This document shows, one piece after another, positions 1-5,990 of a DNA stretch of 7,251 nt. The notes under the pieces were generated by a model. It saw only the letters and a list, made by a program, of their open reading frames with translations. It was not told the origin of the DNA and searched no databases. Every line of letters begins with the position of its first letter. Position 1 is the stretch's first letter. Source of the stretch: Desulfobacteraceae bacterium (GTDB lineage: Bacteria; Desulfobacterota; DSM-4660; Desulfatiglandales; JALVMZ01). The stretch covers positions 1 through 7,251 of the forward strand of contig JALVMZ010000060.1 of the NCBI GenBank assembly GCA_027032655.1. The letters run 5' to 3'. The position numbers and the translations under genes were made by a program.

Positions 1-729
1 CTGAGAGATTTTAAAATCAGCCATGTGATTAAAGATGGAAAAGTTGTGTATAACAATGGCGAACTTATGGTAGATATACCTGAAAGAGAATCAAAATACC
101 ATAAAGAAGAACTTAAGATATCAGGTTTAACAGTAGATAAATTTTATATAAAAGCTGATGGTGAAATTGCAAATGTAATTGAATTGGTTCCTGGTCAGAT
201 AATTACTAAAAAGATTCAGTTAAAGCCAAAAATCAAGGATGGATATGTGTTTCCGGATATTGAAAGGGATATATTGTTTCTTTCAGTGATAGAGAGGCAT
301 CATGGCACCGGGAGGATGGGCCTTGGTCTGGTAAAGGGTTTTGGTCTTAAAGGGGGGGCCCTTGCATCCAGTATTTCCCATGACTCCCATAATGTAATAG
401 TGGTTGGTGCGAATCCTCAGGATATGTTTTTTGCAGTGGAAGAATTGAGAAAACAGGGTGGGGGACTTATTGCTGTAAGCGATGGAGAGGTGTTATCAAG
501 GATTGTGCTTGAAATAGGGGGGCTCATGACTTACAGGACAGTGGATTTGCTATCAGACGATGTGGAGGGTATGCATTCTGCATCTCAAGCTCTTGGGTGC
601 ACTGTTCCTGAGCCATTCATGCTTCTTTCCTTTCTTGCACTCCCTGTTATTCCTGAACTAAAATTAACTGACATGGGTCTTGTGGATGTAAACAGATTTC
701 AAATTATATCCCTGTTTAATCAATCCTGA
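1..729 (+). CDS. ade: Adenine deaminase, C-terminal part (5' end outside window)
   Basis: This is the last 242 residues of an adenine deaminase, the amidohydrolase-superfamily enzyme that converts adenine to hypoxanthine and ammonia in purine salvage. The frame is open from base 1, so the gene starts upstream; the GTG at 25 is an internal valine. Typical family members are about 570-600 residues, so roughly the last 40% is present and the metal-binding N-terminal barrel motifs are not visible. Recognisable here are a His-His-Gly-Thr-Gly segment near 298-312, the glycine-rich stretch that follows it, the family-typical Ser-His-Asp-Ser-His-Asn segment at 376-393, a Gly-Gly-Gly turn near 460-470, and a C-terminal segment (about 625-700) with Leu-Pro-Val-Ile-Pro-Glu-Leu. 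The stop (TGA) is 14 bp before nadK, suggesting cotranscription. The frame is intact, with no sign of decay. Confidence 0.93.
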   Translation: MRDFKISHVIKDGKVVYNNGELMVDIPERESKYHKEELKISGLTVDKFYIKADGEIANVIELVPGQIITKKIQLKPKIKDGYVFPDIERDILFLSVIERHHGTGRMGLGLVKGFGLKGGALASSISHDSHNVIVVGANPQDMFFAVEELRKQGGGLIAVSDGEVLSRIVLEIGGLMTYRTVDLLSDDVEGMHSASQALGCTVPEPFMLLSFLALPVIPELKLTDMGLVDVNRFQIISLFNQS

Positions 730-743
730 TCTGGAGGATATAT

Positions 744-1637
744 ATGTCGCATACTCCCTCAATAGGAATAATATTTAAGGGTGGATTCGATATAGCAAAA
801 AAAGAGGCAGAGAAACTCAGATCATATCTCATTCAAAAGGGAATTCAGGTCTTTATGGAAGAAATGACCTCATCTGTTGGAAATTACGGCTCCATTGAGC
901 AAAAATCATCCATACCTGATTCTGTAAAATGGGTGGTTGTCCTGGGTGGCGACGGCACACTGCTTGGTGCAGCAAGGAGGATTGGAAGTTTGGGCGTCTC
1001 CATAATGGGAGTCAACTTAGGAGGGCTTGGTTTTCTAACCAGTATTCCACTTTCCCGTCTTTACCAGGTAATAGACAGACTAATTAAAGATGAACTTGAA
1101 ATTGAGCGCAGGATAATGCTTGATATTGAAGTTCTCAGAGGAAAGGAGCGGGTGTGCCAGTTTTCTGTCCTGAATGATGTGGTTATAAACAAAGGCCCAC
1201 TGGCAAGGATTCTGGATCTTGATGTATTTATAAGTGATGAATTTTTAACCACATTCAGGGCAGATGGTCTTATTGTATCAACTCCAACAGGCTCAACCGC
1301 ATATAATCTTGCAGCAGGGGGGCCAATCATTCATCCAACCATGTCCAATTTTATCTTAACCCCCATATGTCCTTTTACCCTCACAAACAGGCCCATAATA
1401 TTGCCTGAGACAGAGACCATTATAATAAGGATGAAGAGCAAGAGTTCAGAGAAGGTAAGCCTTACTTTTGATGGTCAGGTGGGTTTTGATCTGTCCCATG
1501 AGGACAGGGTATTGATAAAGAAATCTGACAAGATGATATCACTTGTTAAATCCCCGGATAAGAGTTATTTTGAAATACTGAGGACAAAGCTCATGTGGGG
1601 TGGTATCACATATAATAAAAAAGATGAAAAGCCTTAA
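744..1637 (+). CDS. nadK: NAD kinase
   Basis: ATP- (or polyphosphate-) dependent NAD kinase phosphorylates NAD+ to NADP+ in the cytoplasm and is normally the only source of NADP. The 297 residues match the usual family length. Visible motifs are GGDGT at residues 68-72, whose Asp70 is the expected catalytic aspartate, NLGGLGFLT at 91-99, an Asn-Asp pair at 144-145 (often Asn-Glu in homologues) followed by VVINKG, and the hallmark DGLIVSTPTGSTAY at 174-187 that binds NAD. A C-terminal beta segment with FDGQ (residues 242-245) closes the domain. The ATG at 744 has a strong ribosome binding site, GGAGG at 733-737, six bases upstream. The gene follows ade by 14 bp, and its last 14 bases overlap the preferred start of the next gene. 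No unusual residues are seen beyond the conservative Glu-to-Asp change. Confidence 0.97.
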   Translation: MSHTPSIGIIFKGGFDIAKKEAEKLRSYLIQKGIQVFMEEMTSSVGNYGSIEQKSSIPDSVKWVVVLGGDGTLLGAARRIGSLGVSIMGVNLGGLGFLTSIPLSRLYQVIDRLIKDELEIERRIMLDIEVLRGKERVCQFSVLNDVVINKGPLARILDLDVFISDEFLTTFRADGLIVSTPTGSTAYNLAAGGPIIHPTMSNFILTPICPFTLTNRPIILPETETIIIRMKSKSSEKVSLTFDGQVGFDLSHEDRVLIKKSDKMISLVKSPDKSYFEILRTKLMWGGITYNKKDEKP

Positions 1638-1845
1638 GAAGTTCTTTAAAGTTCCCAGAAATCAGATAGGTTATATGAGGTTCACACTTGAATCCTATGA
1701 TGGTCTGGCCCTGGTAAGGACCCTGGATAGCAGGAAATCAATTATTGAGGTATATGTTCCGGTGGGATGTGAAAACATCCTCATGGAATTAATTGAAAGC
1801 ATGAAAATAAAAGAAGGCATTGAGATTGAAGAGGTGAGAGATTGA
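1624..1845 (+). CDS. DUF4911 family protein of unknown function
   Basis: A small 73-residue protein resembling the DUF4911 family, which I know mainly from Desulfobacterota-type anaerobes; no function is established. It begins with a basic stretch (KSLKKFFKVP), then a likely strand-helix-strand core: IGYMRFTLESYDGLALVRTLD at about residues 15-35, IIEVYVPVG at 40-48, and a helix over 51-63. The layout suggests a small alpha/beta fold of ACT or ferredoxin type, but that is inference. No metal-binding motif, catalytic residues, signal peptide or membrane segment is visible. The ATG at 1624 is preferred because the family-like sequence starts there; an in-frame GTG at 1600 would add eight residues. 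Neither start has a well-spaced Shine-Dalgarno, so translation probably couples to nadK, which it overlaps by 14 bases. Its stop overlaps the miaB start. The position between nadK and miaB hints at a tRNA or cofactor link, but nothing shows it. Confidence 0.75.
   Translation: MKSLKKFFKVPRNQIGYMRFTLESYDGLALVRTLDSRKSIIEVYVPVGCENILMELIESMKIKEGIEIEEVRD
1831..1836 (+). promoter_or_regulatory. Ribosome binding site supporting the TTG start of miaB
   Basis: GAGGTG lies five bases before the TTG at 1842 and inside the last codons of the DUF4911 gene. This spacing, together with family-typical N-terminal sequence beginning directly after the TTG and no suitable ATG before the first cluster cysteine, fixes the unusual start codon. 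Confidence 0.7.
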
Positions 1846-3167
1846 AAGGTTATTATAACATAATCACCATAGGATGCCAGATGAATGAATATGATTCAGA
1901 TTTTGTATCTCAGTATCTTATCAATATGGGTTATATGCCCATTGAGGATCCAGCAGAGGCAGATATTATTCTTATAAATACATGCACGGTGAGGGAAAAG
2001 GCAGAGCATAAGGCATACAGTCTGATGGGTAGAATCTCATCCCTTAAGAAAAAAAGACCGTGGATAAAGATAGGTGTTATGGGTTGTATTGCCCAGCAGG
2101 AAGCAGAGAATCTGATGGAAAGATTTCCTGGACTTGACCTTGTTATTGGCCCAAGGGATATATATGAATTTGATGAAATAATTCAAAGGGTGCTTGAGGG
2201 TGAGAAGATAGTATCCACTAAACTGGATATAATCCCCAGGATACCAGCACTGAGGGATGATTTTTTTAAAGGAAAGGTTAAGGCTTTTATCTCAATCATG
2301 CAGGGATGCAACAATTTTTGTTCATACTGTATAGTTCCATATGTCAGAGGAAGAGAGGTTAGCAGACCTCCTCATGAGATAATTAATGAGGCGAAATTCT
2401 TAGTATCTCATGGGATAAAGGATATAACGCTGCTGGGGCAGAATGTAAATTCATATTTATTTAATGATAATGGTAAAATTATCAGGTTTTCGGATTTGAT
2501 TAAATTATTAGCAGAAATTGATGGCCTGCTCAGGCTCAGATTTACCACATCACATCCAAAGGACCTATCAGATGATCTAATTGATTGTTTTTATACATTG
2601 AATAAGTTATGCTCTCATATACATCTTCCTTTTCAGGCCGGCTCAAACAGGATATTAAAAAGGATGAACAGGAATTATACAAGAGAACATTATATGGAAC
2701 TGGTGAGAAAACTGAGGGAGGCCCGTCCTGACATTGCAATTACCAGTGATGTTATGGTCGGGTTTCCAGGGGAGACAGAAGAGGACTTTCAGGATACACT
2801 TGACCTCATAGAGAAGGTGAGATTTGATTCGGTTTTTTCTTTTAAGTATTCAGATAGAAAAGGAACCAAAGCATCAATGATGCCAGATAAGATCAATGAG
2901 CAGGAAAAATTGAAAAGACTGAAAACACTCCAGGAACTTCAAAAGAGGATTACACTGGATATAAATAAAAGATATGAAGGCAGAATCGTAGAGGTGCTCT
3001 GTGAAGGCAGGAGCAAAAGAGGGGACCTCTGGACCGGGAGAAATTCACAGAACAAGATAGTTAATTTCAGGTCTGATAAAGATGAATTACCAGGCAATAT
3101 GGTTAAGGTTAAGATTTTAAAGGGATATGCAAATTCACTATTTGGGGAAAAATATTATGTCCGATAA
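1842..3167 (+). CDS. miaB: tRNA-2-methylthio-N6-dimethylallyladenosine synthase (MiaB)
   Basis: MiaB is a radical SAM methylthiotransferase that converts i6A37 to ms2i6A37 next to the anticodon of tRNAs reading UNN codons. The 441-residue length is normal. The N-terminal methylthiotransferase domain holds the auxiliary-cluster cysteines C12 (in GCQMNEYDSD), C48 (in NTCTVREKAEHK) and C82 (in GCIAQQEAE). The radical SAM domain has C156, C160 and C163 in the CNNFCSYC motif followed by IVPYVRGRE. GQNVNSY at 199-205 and the extended CNNFCSYCIVPYVRGRE sequence favour MiaB over RimO or MtaB. The last 60-65 residues form a TRAM-type RNA-binding domain (VEVLCEG through the C-terminus). Translation starts at TTG, with the start codon overlapping the TGA of the DUF4911 gene (bases TTGA at 1842-1845), so coupling is likely. 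The window shows no miaA, whose product supplies the i6A substrate. Confidence 0.97.
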   Translation: MKGYYNIITIGCQMNEYDSDFVSQYLINMGYMPIEDPAEADIILINTCTVREKAEHKAYSLMGRISSLKKKRPWIKIGVMGCIAQQEAENLMERFPGLDLVIGPRDIYEFDEIIQRVLEGEKIVSTKLDIIPRIPALRDDFFKGKVKAFISIMQGCNNFCSYCIVPYVRGREVSRPPHEIINEAKFLVSHGIKDITLLGQNVNSYLFNDNGKIIRFSDLIKLLAEIDGLLRLRFTTSHPKDLSDDLIDCFYTLNKLCSHIHLPFQAGSNRILKRMNRNYTREHYMELVRKLREARPDIAITSDVMVGFPGETEEDFQDTLDLIEKVRFDSVFSFKYSDRKGTKASMMPDKINEQEKLKRLKTLQELQKRITLDINKRYEGRIVEVLCEGRSKRGDLWTGRNSQNKIVNFRSDKDELPGNMVKVKILKGYANSLFGEKYYVR

Positions 3168-3201
3168 TATATATTATGTAAACTAGTCATAATTTTATCT
3201 A

Positions 3202-3231
3202 TTGACATTGAATTTTTTTAAATGTTATGAA
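3202..3231 (+). promoter_or_regulatory. Candidate sigma-70-type promoter for the bS22-like gene
   Basis: A consensus -35 box TTGACA lies at 3202-3207. It is followed, after 18 bases, by TATGAA at 3226-3231, preceded by TG one base away (TGTTATGAA, an extended -10). Transcription would start near 3238 and give the small gene at 3463 a leader of about 225 nt that includes the palindromic element at 3293-3412. It is the best promoter match seen in the gap after miaB, where no clear terminator is visible, so readthrough from miaB remains possible. The call rests on box matches only. Confidence 0.45.
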
Positions 3232-3292
3232 TGATTACTTGAAAATAGATTTACTCTACCTCAATGATTTAAAACTTTGATGAAGATAATTA

Positions 3293-3412
3293 GAGCTTTG
3301 CAAAAATGAATCATATAATCCATTCGTCATCCTGAGGGTGACCGAAGGACACCCGAAGGATCTCATGAGAGATATTTTAAAATATAGAAGTTTATCAAGT
3401 TTTGCAAAGCTC
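3293..3412. repeat. MITE-like palindromic repeat element, about 120 bp
   Basis: The element is bounded by perfect 13-bp inverted repeats, GAGCTTTGCAAAA at 3293-3305 and TTTTGCAAAGCTC at 3400-3412. Inside is a hairpin: ATCCTGAGGGTG (3329-3340) faces CACCCGAAGGAT (3350-3361) around a nine-base loop, with two stems of five pairs separated by a tandem G-A mismatch. Two further perfect palindromes follow, TCTCATGAGA (3361-3370) and ATATTTTAAAATAT (3372-3385). The core resembles the dispersed 'CGTCATCCTGAG...CGAAGGATCTC' repeats I recall from many bacterial genomes. There is no coding capacity and no clear target-site duplication, so it would be a non-autonomous element mobilised in trans, or a structured RNA element in the leader of the next gene. 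Only one copy lies in this window. Confidence 0.7.
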
Positions 3413-3448
3413 ACCTTATTATAAACTGTTGAGTTATTTATTTTTGAT

Positions 3449-3454
3449 GGAGGT
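3449..3454 (+). promoter_or_regulatory. Strong ribosome binding site of the bS22-like microprotein gene
   Basis: GGAGGT sits eight bases upstream of the ATG at 3463. It is among the best Shine-Dalgarno sequences in the window and is the main non-homology evidence that the 29-codon frame is translated. Confidence 0.75.
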
Positions 3455-3462
3455 AAAATTTA

Positions 3463-3552
3463 ATGGGAAGCGTTGTAAAGAAAAGAAGGAAAAAAATAAG
3501 AAAACATAAATACAGAAAACAGCGAAAAAAGATGCGTCATAAAAATAAGTAA
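3463..3552 (+). CDS. AURKAIP1/COX24-type microprotein, bS22-like ribosomal protein
   Basis: A 29-residue, extremely basic protein: 17 of 29 residues are Lys or Arg and two are His. It begins MGSVVKKRRKKIRKHKYRK. The start MGSV(I/V)KKRRK and the following KHKYRK block closely match, from memory, the short bacterial proteins with the AURKAIP1/COX24 domain (DUF1713). The best known is mycobacterial bS22, a small-subunit protein near the decoding centre; mitochondrial mS38 carries the same domain. The role as a ribosomal or ribosome-associated protein is therefore inferred from family resemblance. Mycobacterial bS22 is about 33 residues, so the length fits. The gene has its own strong ribosome binding site and probably its own promoter, and it ends 28 bp before a strong hairpin terminator. 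It is short enough to be missed by default gene callers. Confidence 0.85.
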   Translation: MGSVVKKRRKKIRKHKYRKQRKKMRHKNK

Positions 3553-3579
3553 TTCATTGACCTTAATAAGATATTAATA

Positions 3580-3621
3580 AAATAAGGCACTTCCCTATGA
3601 ATTGGAGGAAGTGCCTTATTT
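3580..3621. terminator. Bidirectional rho-independent terminator
   Basis: A perfect 15-bp stem pairs 3580-3594 with 3607-3621 around a 12-base loop. The inner GC-rich part, GGCACTTCC/GGAAGTGCC, is followed by TTATTT on both strands, so the hairpin can end transcription from the bS22-like gene on the plus strand and from hbd on the minus strand. Its position between convergent genes (28 bp after one stop, 18 bp after the other) agrees with this. Confidence 0.9.
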
Positions 3622-3639
3622 CTGTTATATCAATTAATA

Positions 3640-4503
3640 TTATTTATTACCATAATCATACCAGCCTGCACCGGTCTTTCTGCCCAGTCTTCCTGAGCGG
3701 ATCATGGTTTTAAGCAGATTGGGTGCGGCCCATTTTAATTCCTTATTCAATTCCTTATATAAGTAATCTGTTACGAATAATGCTATATCAATACCTGTCA
3801 GATCCATTAACTCAAACGGACCCATGGGATAATTGAGTCCATTTTTTACTGCAATATCCACATCTTCTATTGATGCAATGCCCTCTTCTACTATTTTAAT
3901 GGCTTCAATCATATGAGGTATCATTATTCTATTAACTATAAAACCTGGGGAGTCCTTTTTTACTTCAACAGTTACCTTACCCATCCTCTTTGCCAGATCA
4001 GTAGCAATTGAAATTGTTTCATCACTTGTGGCATAACCCCTGATTATCTCCACAAGCCTCATTAAGGGCACTGGATTAAAAAAGTGCATTCCGCAGACCT
4101 TATCAGGTCTTTTAGTGGCAGATGCAATCTCAGTAATTGACATGGATGATGTATTGGTGGCAAGGATAACCTCAGGTCTGCACAGTTCATCCAGCTCCTT
4201 AAAGACCTGTTTTTTAAGGTCGAGGTCCTCAATTACTGCCTCTATCACATAATCCACATCCTTTAGATCTGCCATATCAGTTGTGCCCTTGATTCTACCT
4301 AGGATATCAGATTTGTCCTGTTCAGAAATCTTTCCCTTCTCAACACCCTTTGAAAGGAACCTATCAATATTTTTAAGACCCCTTTCAACAAACTTATCCT
4401 CAATATCCCTCATTACCACCTCGCAGCCTATCTGGGCCGCTACCTGTGCAATGCCATTACCCATTGTGCCTGCACCAACAACACCAATCTTTTTTATCTC
4501 CAT
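3640..4503 (-). CDS. hbd: 3-hydroxybutyryl-CoA dehydrogenase
   Basis: Stand-alone short-chain 3-hydroxyacyl-CoA dehydrogenase that interconverts 3-hydroxybutyryl-CoA and acetoacetyl-CoA with NAD(P)(H). It acts in butyrate metabolism or beta-oxidation in anaerobes. The 287-residue length is typical for Hbd/PaaH-type enzymes rather than the fused FadB type. The Rossmann motif is GAGTMG at residues 10-15. The active site is visible by alignment from memory: Ser119 in TNTSSMSIT, His140 in GMHFFNPVP, Glu152 in LVEIIRG (12 residues after the His, as in the family), and Asn191 in PGFIVNR. The C-terminal helical domain contains NYPMGPFELMDLTGID and ends GRKTGAGWYDY. The start has a strong AGGAGGAGG ribosome binding site at about 4510-4518. 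No other beta-oxidation gene lies in the window, so the direction of the pathway cannot be told. Confidence 0.95.
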   Translation of the reverse strand: MEIKKIGVVGAGTMGNGIAQVAAQIGCEVVMRDIEDKFVERGLKNIDRFLSKGVEKGKISEQDKSDILGRIKGTTDMADLKDVDYVIEAVIEDLDLKKQVFKELDELCRPEVILATNTSSMSITEIASATKRPDKVCGMHFFNPVPLMRLVEIIRGYATSDETISIATDLAKRMGKVTVEVKKDSPGFIVNRIMIPHMIEAIKIVEEGIASIEDVDIAVKNGLNYPMGPFELMDLTGIDIALFVTDYLYKELNKELKWAAPNLLKTMIRSGRLGRKTGAGWYDYGNK

Positions 4504-4596
4504 AGTTTTCCTCCTCCTCTTTTAATACACATTTTTATTTGTTACCCCAAAAAATTAAAATAGGGGTTTAATTAAATGTTTTAAGTGTTTTATGTT

Positions 4597-4821
4597 CTAT
4601 ACTGTTTCAACCCTGACGACCTCAGGAACAGTATCCTTTAAAACCCTCTCTATTCCCATCTTAAGGGTCATCTGTGACATGGGGCATCCCCCACAGGCCC
4701 CCGTTAGTTTTACCTTAACCACTCCATCTTCACCAACATCCACCAATTGAACATCTCCTCCATCTGCCTGAAGGGATGGTCTAACCTTGTTTAATGCCTC
4801 CTGAACTTTCTCCTTTAACAT
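4597..4821 (-). CDS. NifU-like C-terminal domain Fe-S cluster scaffold protein
   Basis: A 74-residue stand-alone Nfu domain, the module that binds a [4Fe-4S] cluster between two subunits and delivers it to client enzymes in the cytoplasm. The opening helix (KVQEALNKVRPSLQADGGD) is typical, and the CxxC motif is at C43-C46 in GACGGCPMSQMT, followed by the terminal helix and VPEVV strand. No N-terminal NifU or A-type domain is present, which is common in anaerobes. The ribosome binding site GGGGAGG (4829-4835) lies seven bases before the ATG. The gene stands 74 bp after the SPL-like radical SAM gene and 93 bp before hbd. Two 4Fe-4S-dependent radical SAM enzymes in this window are plausible clients, but that is inference. 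Confidence 0.93.
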   Translation of the reverse strand: MLKEKVQEALNKVRPSLQADGGDVQLVDVGEDGVVKVKLTGACGGCPMSQMTLKMGIERVLKDTVPEVVRVETV

Positions 4822-4861
4822 TTAAAAACCTCCCCTTAAATTTTATCTATCTGCTGAGTTT

Positions 4862-4890
4862 AAAATATCATGTTTATCAGAATATCATAA
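4862..4890 (-). promoter_or_regulatory. Possible promoter and repeated 8-bp sites upstream of the nfu-type gene
   Basis: In the 74-bp gap after the SPL-like gene, the minus strand carries TATTTT at 4867-4862 preceded by TGA (an extended -10 pattern, TGnTATTTT) and a weak TTATGA at 4890-4885, 17 bases upstream. The octamer ATGATATT occurs twice in direct orientation (plus-strand positions 4864-4871 and 4881-4888, 17 bp apart). It could be a coincidence of AT-rich sequence or an operator. The boxes are weak matches. Confidence 0.3.
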
Positions 4891-4895
4891 TAGAA

Positions 4896-5990
4896 TCAAA
4901 TATTAATTTTAAAGACCTCTATTAATCTATTATCCAGATACTCCTTGAGTCCATGGGAGTGGCCAGGAGACCATCCAAAGGATTTTTTCCACACCTCATT
5001 GCTTTCCATGCATAGATAAATTGCAATCTTATCTGACCATTCCCTTAATATTTCATGTGCATATGCATACATATCTATCCTTATGGGCTTAAAATAACGA
5101 TATTTGCCATCCAGTCCTTTTATGAATTCACCATCAAGGGCTCTTGATTCAGGGTATCTTTTATGGATTATATCTTTCAGTTCAGGCATAAACCTCATAC
5201 TGCCCAGGCTGATCCATATTACCCGGGACGGATCAATCTCTTTATCAATCATATCAATTACTTCTTTGAAATCCCTCTCCCATCCCTCATACAATATAAG
5301 GGGATCAAAATGAAATCCCACCACAAAACCATGTTCCTGACACTTTTTTGCAGATAGTATTCTCTGCCTAAGGGAAGCTGTGCCCTTTTCCTCCCGGGAT
5401 ACAATCTTTTTTGTGTTAAGGGACCAGGATATAATAATTCTATCTCGATAGGGTAATTTTAGAACTCCATTGATATTATCTGTCTTTGTTTTGAATTCAA
5501 GTGAGGCATTTCTGATCTTTGATATAAATGGAATCAGTATCCTGCTCCATTCTGTTAAATGATCAAGGGCAAGACTATCTGTGAACTCCCCTGTTCCAAA
5601 TCTGAAGACCTCACTGGTATTATTATTCAAGTATTCTTCTATCTCATTTAGTCTATCATTTATATTTGAATAGATTCTTAAAAATGGTTGATTTATGTAT
5701 GCCTGAAGTATGCAGTATGAACAATTGAGCGGGCAGTTTATTCCTATATTTATAATTTTATAACCACAACATATATAAGAGGGGGTTCCTGGACAGGGCT
5801 TGATAATATCTCCCCTGTAATGTGTAAGATAGAGGATTGATTTTTCTTTCCTTAATAAATCCTCATGATTTGCTTTATCTTTTAAATAAATCAAATTGAT
5901 ATTATTAATATTTTTTATCACATTAAATGTTAATGAATCTTTTTCTGCTTCCTTTTCAATCAATACATTGTGGGGCATTATTCTTTTCAT
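4896..5990 (-). CDS. Spore photoproduct lyase-like radical SAM protein
   Basis: A 364-residue radical SAM protein of the SplB/COG1533 group. The cluster motif is C86-C90-C93 in NCPLNCSYCILQAYINQP, preceded by extra cysteines C66, C74 and C75 in KPCPGTPSYICCGY. Also seen are RFGTGEFTDSLALDHLT (residues 130-146), SWSLN near 189, FHFDP at 227-230, and a C-terminal WSPGHSHG. True spore photoproduct lyases repair thymine dimers in spore DNA using a cysteine (Cys141 in Bacillus subtilis) as hydrogen donor. Aligning the DHLT segment from memory puts Glu135 at that place, so the reaction is probably different; the substrate is unknown. The ATG overlaps the stop of the ParB-like gene by one base (TAATG) and has no good ribosome binding site, implying translational coupling. 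No sporulation genes are visible. Confidence 0.82.
   Translation of the reverse strand: MKRIMPHNVLIEKEAEKDSLTFNVIKNINNINLIYLKDKANHEDLLRKEKSILYLTHYRGDIIKPCPGTPSYICCGYKIINIGINCPLNCSYCILQAYINQPFLRIYSNINDRLNEIEEYLNNNTSEVFRFGTGEFTDSLALDHLTEWSRILIPFISKIRNASLEFKTKTDNINGVLKLPYRDRIIISWSLNTKKIVSREEKGTASLRQRILSAKKCQEHGFVVGFHFDPLILYEGWERDFKEVIDMIDKEIDPSRVIWISLGSMRFMPELKDIIHKRYPESRALDGEFIKGLDGKYRYFKPIRIDMYAYAHEILREWSDKIAIYLCMESNEVWKKSFGWSPGHSHGLKEYLDNRLIEVFKINI

Noticed and set aside
1061..1330. An 89-codon open frame on the minus strand
   Set aside because: It lies wholly inside nadK, opposite its most conserved motifs, and its translation resembles no protein family.
2542..2739. A 65-codon minus-strand frame within miaB
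   Set aside because: It is a shadow of the radical SAM domain coding sequence with no family resemblance.
3164..3177. Perfect 14-bp palindrome ATAATATATATTAT overlapping the miaB stop
   Set aside because: It is made only of A and T, too weak to act as a terminator, and expected by chance in such AT-rich sequence.
3281..3424. Target-site duplication flanking the palindromic element
   Set aside because: The left flank ends in AATTA and the right flank begins ACCTTA. No convincing direct repeat abuts the inverted repeats.
4544..4567. ACCCC...GGGGT inverted repeat between nfu and hbd
   Set aside because: Only five base pairs close a loop of about 14 bases, and no T-tract follows on the minus strand. 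It is not a convincing terminator or riboswitch.
5104..5357. Two short plus-strand frames opposite the SPL-like gene
   Set aside because: Both are antisense shadows of a gene with clear motifs and have no plausible product.
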